NCBI GenBank assembly: GCA_964589145.1
Contig: CAZPSL010000137.1
Span: 1-11,065, forward strand
Reading direction: 5' to 3'
DNA: 11,065 bases
Source of the DNA: UBA11858 sp964589145
Lineage (GTDB): Bacteria; Chloroflexota; Anaerolineae; Anaerolineales; UBA11858
Shown: in pieces, positions 6,713-11,065 of the stretch
Position numbering within the stretch: the stretch's first letter is position 1
Layout of the letters: each line of letters opens with the position of its first letter
Made by a program: the position numbers and the translations under genes
The notes under the pieces: model-generated
Seen by the model: the letters and a program-made list of their open reading frames with translations, nothing else
The model's database searches: none
Told to the model about the DNA's origin: nothing

Positions 6713-6775
6713 ATGAAGGGCGATTTCTCTTCTTCTCCTCCTTAGAGAGAGCCGGGGATGGCGAACCCGGCTCTC
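6713..6775 (+). other. Mini-ORF followed by a strong hairpin (leader-like)
   Basis: A 10-codon frame (MKGDFSSSPP, 6713-6745) is followed at once by a 10-bp perfect stem GAGAGCCGGG / CCCGGCTCTC (6747-6756 and 6766-6775) with a 9-base loop. The layout recalls a leader peptide with an attenuator, but no T-run follows and the mini-ORF has no well-spaced ribosome binding site. The hairpin itself is clear; its role is not. Between 6541 and 7193 I see no convincing protein gene. Confidence 0.3.
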
Positions 6776-6883
6776 GCCGATTCTGGGGGGTGCAGGCAAA
6801 AGATGTAGAAATTGAGCAAAATTCAGCATTGCATTGTCGAGTGGTCCCCCACCCCCGACCCCTCCCCCTACCCTCACCCCTAA

Positions 6884-6906
6884 CCCCTCTCCCACAGGGA
6901 GAGGGG
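6884..6906. repeat. Palindrome CCCCTCTCCC-ACA-GGGAGAGGGG inside the MITE
   Basis: Perfect 10-bp arms are separated by ACA and preceded by a C-rich run (6845-6883). It resembles the CCTCTCCC...GGGAGAGG palindromes that are common between genes in many bacterial genomes. Its place inside the terminal inverted repeats suggests either that it was carried by the element or that it inserted into it. Confidence 0.75.
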
Positions 6907-6944
6907 AACCAAAGCGGAAATTTTGGGGAGGGGCGTGTTTGTCA

Positions 6945-6981
6945 GGTGTGTGTGGCGCACGGAGTGCGCCGCACACACACC
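6945..6981. repeat. Long imperfect palindrome (GT-rich/AC-rich arms) inside the MITE
   Basis: The arm GGTGTGTGTGGCGCAC (6945-6960) pairs with 6964-6981 around a GGA loop, with one two-base CG bulge. All 16 bases of the left arm can pair. It would give a very stable hairpin in RNA or a cruciform in DNA. Confidence 0.75.
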
Positions 6982-7193
6982 GAAGAGTCCAGTCCCCCCT
7001 TCCCTGGGGAGTGCGAAGCCTGCCCGAAGGGTGAGGGGGGATACAGGGGGGATGGGGCTCCAGAATACCACGGCTCGTTGGCAGATAACTATCTTTCTAC
7101 AACATTTGCTTGCACCCATTCTGGGGGAGTTCACACAAAACTCTTAAAACATTGAAATCTTTAAGCCCTCCGCGCAGAATAATCGAACCCGCG

Positions 7194-7202
7194 TGCTATA
7201 AT
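7194..7202 (+). promoter_or_regulatory. Extended -10 promoter for dnaE
   Basis: TGCTATAAT is a perfect extended -10 (TGnTATAAT). No good -35 lies 16-18 bases upstream, which extended -10 promoters tolerate. The expected start near 7209 would leave an untranslated leader of about 140 bases before dnaE. Confidence 0.55.
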
Positions 7203-7216
7203 CGCGATGCATCGCG
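7203..7216. promoter_or_regulatory. Perfect 14-bp palindrome at the expected dnaE transcription start
   Basis: CGCGATGCATCGCG is a perfect palindrome beginning one base after the -10 hexamer. Its place over the predicted start site fits an operator for a dimeric repressor, or a hairpin at the very 5' end of the transcript. No known operator consensus is recognised. Confidence 0.4.
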
Positions 7217-7349
7217 GTAGTTAAACGTGGTATCGGGAAAACGAAGAAAAACATCCAAGAATCTCCAGCCCGGCACTTGTGTAAAAAAACAGGCTGCTGC
7301 CGCCCGACTACGCGACTATCTGGCCGCCTGACTACCCTGACTTCCTCCC

Positions 7350-10300
7350 ATGTCCTCCTTCGTCCATCTCCACACACACACGGAATACTCGCTCCTCGAC
7401 GGCTTCAGCAACATCAAGAAGTTGGTGAAGCGCGCCGCCGAAATGGAGATGCCGGCGCTGGCAATCACCGATCACGGGACGATGTTTGGGGTCATTGAGT
7501 TCTACAACGCGGCCACTGAAGCGGGAGTCAAGCCCATCATCGGGCTGGAAACCTACATGGCGGCGCGGCGGATGACCGACCGGGATTCCAAACTCGACAA
7601 AAAATCATCTCACCTGCTGCTGCTCGCGGAAAACCAAACCGGCTACCAGAACCTGCTCAAAATTGCCACCGCCGGGCAACTGGAGGGTTTTTACTACTAC
7701 CCGCGCATTGACCACGAATTTTTGGCGGAACACGCTGAGGGGCTGATCGCTACCACGGGCTGCATGGCCGCCGAAATCCCGCGCGCCGTCGAGCGGGGAA
7801 ACATCGAGGAAGCGCGCAAAAAACTCGATTGGTACTACGAAGTCTTCGGACCGGATCGCTTCTTCATCGAACTTCAGGAGCATGAAATCCCCGAACTGGA
7901 GAAAATCAACAGGGCGCTGATGGAACTGGGGCCGCGCTATCAGGCCAAATACGTCGCCACCAATGACGTGCATTACATCAACCCCTCCGATGCCCAGTTG
8001 CAGGACATCCTGCTGGCGGTGCAGACCGGCTCCCTGCTCACCGACCCCAAGCGGATGCGGATGAGCGACCAGACCTATTACCTGAAAACACCTGAGGAAA
8101 TGAGCCGCCTGTTCGCCGAGGTGCCCGAAGCACTCAGCAACACGCTCTGGATTGCCGAACGCTGCAACGTGGATTTGGGTTTCAAGGGTTACCACCTGCC
8201 CGAATTCCCGGTGCCGGAGGGCTACAACGCCGAAACCTACCTGCGAAAACTCTGCGAGGATGGCCTGAAGTGGCGTTACGGCTCCCGCTCCAGCGACCCC
8301 GAAATCCGCACGCGGCTGGAGTACGAGTTGAACATCATCCACCAGATGGGGTTCGACGCCTACTTTTTGATTGTTTGGGATTTGTGCCGCTACGCCAAGC
8401 AGGAGGGAATCTGGTACAACGCCCGCGGCTCCGCAGCCGGTTCGATTGTTGCCTACACCCTTGATATTACGATGGTGGACCCGATGGCGCACGGGCTGAT
8501 TTTTGAGCGCTTCCTGAATCCGGGGCGGGTTTCCATGCCCGATATTGACCTCGACTTCCGCGACGACCGCCGCGCCGAGATGATGGCTTACACCGCCCGC
8601 AAGTACGGCGATGACAAGGTCGCGCAGATTATCACCTTCGGCACGATGAAGGCGCGTGCCGCCATCCGGGACGTGGGGCGCGTGATGGATATTCCCATCA
8701 GCGAGGTGGATCGGATTGCAAAACTGATTCCCAATGTGCCGGGGAAACCCGTCACCATCGAGGACGCCCTCGAAAAAGTCCCGGAGTTCCGACAGATTTA
8801 CCGCTCCTCCCCCGAAATCACAAAACTGATTGACACCGCCAAAGGCATGGAGGGCGTCGTCCGCAATGCCGGGACTCACGCCGCGGGAGTCGTGATCACC
8901 GACAAGCCGATCATCGAATACCTGCCGCTGCACCGCCCCACCGGGAACGCTGAAGACAGCCCGGTGAAAACCGTCACCCAGTTTGAGATGTCCATCATCG
9001 ATGCCCAGGGGCTGCTCAAGGTGGACTTTTTGGGGCTCACCACCCTGACGGTGATGGCGCGTGCCTGCGAACTCATCAAGGAACGACACGGGGTCGAGTA
9101 CGACCTGAACAATATCCCCCTCGACGACCCGGAAAGTTACAAACTTTTGAGCCGCGGGGAGACGGCGGGGGTCTTCCAGGTGGAGGGGTCGGGGATGCGC
9201 CGTAACCTGATGGCGATGCAGCCCCAAAACCTTGACCACGTGATCGCCATGATCTCGCTTTTCCGTCCGGGGCCGATGGATTTCATCCCCACCTACATCG
9301 CCCGGATGCACGGTGAGGAAGAGGTCGAATACGACCACCCGCTGCTGGAGCCGATTTTCAGGGAAACTTACGGCATCCCGATTTACCAGGAACAGATCAT
9401 GCGCGCCGCGGTGGAACTGGCCGGTTACTCCGCCTCCGATGCCGATTATCTGCGCAAAGCCATTGCCAAGAAAAAGAAGGAACAACTGATCGAGCATCGC
9501 GCCAAGTTCGTCGAGGGCGCAGTGGCGCGCGGCATCCCCAAGACCACCGCCGAGAAAATCTTCTCCAACTGGGAGAAGTTCGCCCGGTACGGGTTCAACA
9601 AAAGCCACGCCGCCGATTACGGCGTGATCGCCGTGCAGACCGCCTACCTCAAGGCGCATTACCCCGTCGAGTACATGGCTGCTCTGCTGGCCGTCGAACA
9701 GAACAACACCGATAAAGTCACTGTTTATGTTGCCGACTGCCGCCGCATGGGCATCGAGGTCCTGCCGCCGGACATCAACACCAGCGGGTGGGACTTCACC
9801 ATTGAGGACACCGAGGGAGGGGGAAAATCCGCGATTCGATTCGGGCTGGGCGCGGTCAAAAATGTCGGGCACGGGCCGGTGGAGACCATTCTCGAAGCCC
9901 GCACCGAGGGCACCTTCACCGACATCAACGATTTTGTGCGCCGCGTCGATCTCCGCAAGGTAGGCAAACGCGCCCTGGAAAGCCTGATAAAAGTCGGTGC
10001 GCTGGACGTTTTCGGGCCGCGGCCCTCCCTGCTGGAGAATCTCGACCGGATCATCTCCATCAGCGCATCCCATTTCAAGGCTGCCGATATGGGGCAGATG
10101 TCCCTCTTCGGGGCGCAGACCGGCCTGATCGCCGAAATCAACCTGCCGCCCGCCAAAACCGAAATCTCCCGGCGGGAACAACTCAACTGGGAGCGCGAAC
10201 TGATCGGCGTTTACATCAGCGACCATCCGCTCAGCCCGGTGATGGATGCGATCAACCAAAACGTCACCCATCTCTCCAGCGAACTGCACGATGCCCATGC

Positions 10301-11065
10301 CGGGCAGCCGGTGCGGGTTGCCGGGCTGGTGACCCGCCTGCGCCCGCACACCACCAAAAAGGGCGACCCGATGGCTTTCGTCACCATCGAAGACCTGCAA
10401 GGCAATATCGAACTGGTTATTTTCCCCCGCACCTGGGCGCGCGTCCGCGAGATGGTGGCGTTTGACGCGATTGTGATGGTGAATGGCAAAGTGGATACCT
10501 ACGGTGCGGAGCCGAAGGTTTTGGTGGACAGCATCACCACGCAGTTGAATCACGTTCAACCGCTGGATGCCGCCGCGCCCCCGAAGGTTTCTCCTGCCCG
10601 AAATTCCCGGAGGGTACCGCCAAAGAAGGCTGTCCCGCCGCCCGCAGAGTCATCTGCACCCCCTTCCCCCCCGCAGGAAGTTGCCGAGCCTCCGGCGGAT
10701 TACCCTGTTTGGGATGCCGAAGAGGGCGTTCCGCCACCCCCCGATCCCTTCCCCCCCGACTGGGAGGAAGCCTTCGAGCCGCTCAGCCCTTCCCCCGCGC
10801 CGGTGGAGGCCTATAGTGCGTTGATCACCGCAGCAACGGATTATGTAACGGATAAACGGATGACGGCAGCGGATGTGGCAGCGGATTATGTAACGGATAA
10901 ACGGATGGCGGCAGCGGATGCGGCAGCGGATTATGTAACGGATAAACGGATGGCGGCAGCGGATGTGGCAACGGATTATGTAACGGATAAACGGATGACG
11001 GCAGCGGATGTGGCAGCGGATTATGTAACGGATAAACGGATGGCGGCAGCGGATGCGGCAGCGGA
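7350..11065 (+). CDS. dnaE: DNA polymerase III subunit alpha (partial, 3' end outside window)
   Basis: 1238 codons are visible. An in-frame TGA four codons upstream makes ATG 7350 the first possible start; no Shine-Dalgarno is present. The N-terminal PHP domain (1-about 270) keeps what look like all nine metal ligands (H8, H10, D17, H42, E67, H88, C138, D206, H208), as in Thermus-type DnaE with PHP proofreading potential and unlike the degenerate E. coli domain. The polymerase core carries MPDIDLDF (396-403) and KVDFLGL (D559), supplying the catalytic aspartates. A helix-hairpin-helix region lies near 868-895, a beta-clamp motif QMSLF at 916-920, and an OB-fold at about 986-1064. After this comes a proline-rich linker (about 1071-1160) and an in-frame 15-residue tandem repeat to the edge. 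It replicates the chromosome as the catalytic subunit of Pol III. Confidence 0.97.
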   Translation, partial: MSSFVHLHTHTEYSLLDGFSNIKKLVKRAAEMEMPALAITDHGTMFGVIEFYNAATEAGVKPIIGLETYMAARRMTDRDSKLDKKSSHLLLLAENQTGYQNLLKIATAGQLEGFYYYPRIDHEFLAEHAEGLIATTGCMAAEIPRAVERGNIEEARKKLDWYYEVFGPDRFFIELQEHEIPELEKINRALMELGPRYQAKYVATNDVHYINPSDAQLQDILLAVQTGSLLTDPKRMRMSDQTYYLKTPEEMSRLFAEVPEALSNTLWIAERCNVDLGFKGYHLPEFPVPEGYNAETYLRKLCEDGLKWRYGSRSSDPEIRTRLEYELNIIHQMGFDAYFLIVWDLCRYAKQEGIWYNARGSAAGSIVAYTLDITMVDPMAHGLIFERFLNPGRVSMPDIDLDFRDDRRAEMMAYTARKYGDDKVAQIITFGTMKARAAIRDVGRVMDIPISEVDRIAKLIPNVPGKPVTIEDALEKVPEFRQIYRSSPEITKLIDTAKGMEGVVRNAGTHAAGVVITDKPIIEYLPLHRPTGNAEDSPVKTVTQFEMSIIDAQGLLKVDFLGLTTLTVMARACELIKERHGVEYDLNNIPLDDPESYKLLSRGETAGVFQVEGSGMRRNLMAMQPQNLDHVIAMISLFRPGPMDFIPTYIARMHGEEEVEYDHPLLEPIFRETYGIPIYQEQIMRAAVELAGYSASDADYLRKAIAKKKKEQLIEHRAKFVEGAVARGIPKTTAEKIFSNWEKFARYGFNKSHAADYGVIAVQTAYLKAHYPVEYMAALLAVEQNNTDKVTVYVADCRRMGIEVLPPDINTSGWDFTIEDTEGGGKSAIRFGLGAVKNVGHGPVETILEARTEGTFTDINDFVRRVDLRKVGKRALESLIKVGALDVFGPRPSLLENLDRIISISASHFKAADMGQMSLFGAQTGLIAEINLPPAKTEISRREQLNWERELIGVYISDHPLSPVMDAINQNVTHLSSELHDAHAGQPVRVAGLVTRLRPHTTKKGDPMAFVTIEDLQGNIELVIFPRTWARVREMVAFDAIVMVNGKVDTYGAEPKVLVDSITTQLNHVQPLDAAAPPKVSPARNSRRVPPKKAVPPPAESSAPPSPPQEVAEPPADYPVWDAEEGVPPPPDPFPPDWEEAFEPLSPSPAPVEAYSALITAATDYVTDKRMTAADVAADYVTDKRMAAADAAADYVTDKRMAAADVATDYVTDKRMTAADVAADYVTDKRMAAADAAA
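10833..11065 (+). repeat. 45-bp tandem array in the 3' part of dnaE
   Basis: Five full copies begin at 10833, 10878, 10923, 10968 and 11013, with a partial sixth at the edge. Each encodes 15 residues of the type ADYVTDKRMAAADVA. Units vary only at three codons (Thr or Ala, Thr or Ala, Val or Ala). Units 1 and 4 are identical, as are units 2 and 5, so a 135-bp higher-order unit is being repeated. Every unit contains the cores ACGGAT and GCGGAT, shared with the repeats at 2604-2781 and 4382-4412. Confidence 0.95.

Larger units (their letters stand above)
6788..7117. mobile_element. MITE-like non-autonomous element (330 bp) with terminal inverted repeats and target duplication
   Basis: The two ends (6788-6811 and 7094-7117) are inverted repeats of 24 bases with 21 matches; the end begins GGGTGCA. 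The element is flanked directly by ATTCTGGG on both sides (6780-6787 and 7118-7125), an 8-bp duplication of the kind transposases leave. Several IS families, including IS256 and ISL3, make duplications of about this size; I cannot assign one. The inside has no transposase frame, only GC-rich palindromic filler, so it must rely on a transposase elsewhere. It sits between the antiporter and the dnaE promoter. Confidence 0.72.

Noticed and set aside
6790..7155. A 121-codon frame running through the MITE
   Set aside because: It is built from palindromic GC-rich filler and runs through the element ends; its product has no protein-like features.
7605..10559. A 984-codon open frame on the minus strand opposite dnaE
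   Set aside because: It is exactly antisense to conserved dnaE codons; the His/Gly/Asp-rich product is what GC-biased codons give on the opposite strand, and no family is visible in it.
10833..11065. A CRISPR array
   Set aside because: The units are contiguous without unique spacers and code in frame as the end of dnaE, so this is a coding tandem repeat.

Overview
The window looks like a moderately GC-rich bacterial chromosome. Protein style (an anaerolinean-looking DnaE with intact PHP metal ligands) and the many short palindromic intergenic repeats suggest Chloroflexota, class Anaerolineae or a relative. This is an inference from the sequence, with no database search behind it.

Left half (1-4142, minus strand, read right to left): a surface-polysaccharide type locus. 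It opens with a specialised NusG/RfaH-like antitermination protein (3633-4142) behind a good sigma70-type promoter (4243-4271). A short, apparently frame-broken small gene follows (3382-3517), then an NTP_transf_5-like nucleotidyltransferase (2105-3385) coupled to it by ATGA. An 87-codon ORF of unknown function overlaps the nucleotidyltransferase stop as TAATG (1842-2105). After that come a Wzx-type flippase (372-1748) and the start of an AT-rich single-TM protein running off the left edge (1-341). Base composition falls sharply within the last part of the flippase gene and stays AT-rich to the edge, as is common for variable polysaccharide loci.

Middle (4143-6540): a divergent intergenic region crowded with repeats (a solo inverted-repeat end, a CGGAT-core repeat, a double palindrome). 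It is followed by a CPA2-type cation:proton antiporter with a two-domain USP-like cytosolic tail (4519-6540, plus strand).

Right half (6541-11065, plus strand): about 800 bases without a convincing gene. This stretch holds a hairpin, a 330-bp MITE-like element with 24-bp terminal inverted repeats and an 8-bp target duplication (6788-7117), and an extended -10 promoter with a perfect palindrome at the expected transcription start. dnaE (replicative DNA polymerase III alpha) then runs off the right edge. Its C-terminal extension ends in a 45-bp in-frame tandem repeat.

The main unusual signal is a repeat family with a CGGAT core. It appears in frame inside the nucleotidyltransferase, again in the 4382-4412 intergenic region, and as the 15-residue tandem array in the DnaE tail. 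I did not find a complete new defence or biosynthetic system. The best candidates for undescribed biology are this coding-compatible repeat family, the double palindromes, the MITE, and the small coupled ORFs next to the nucleotidyltransferase.
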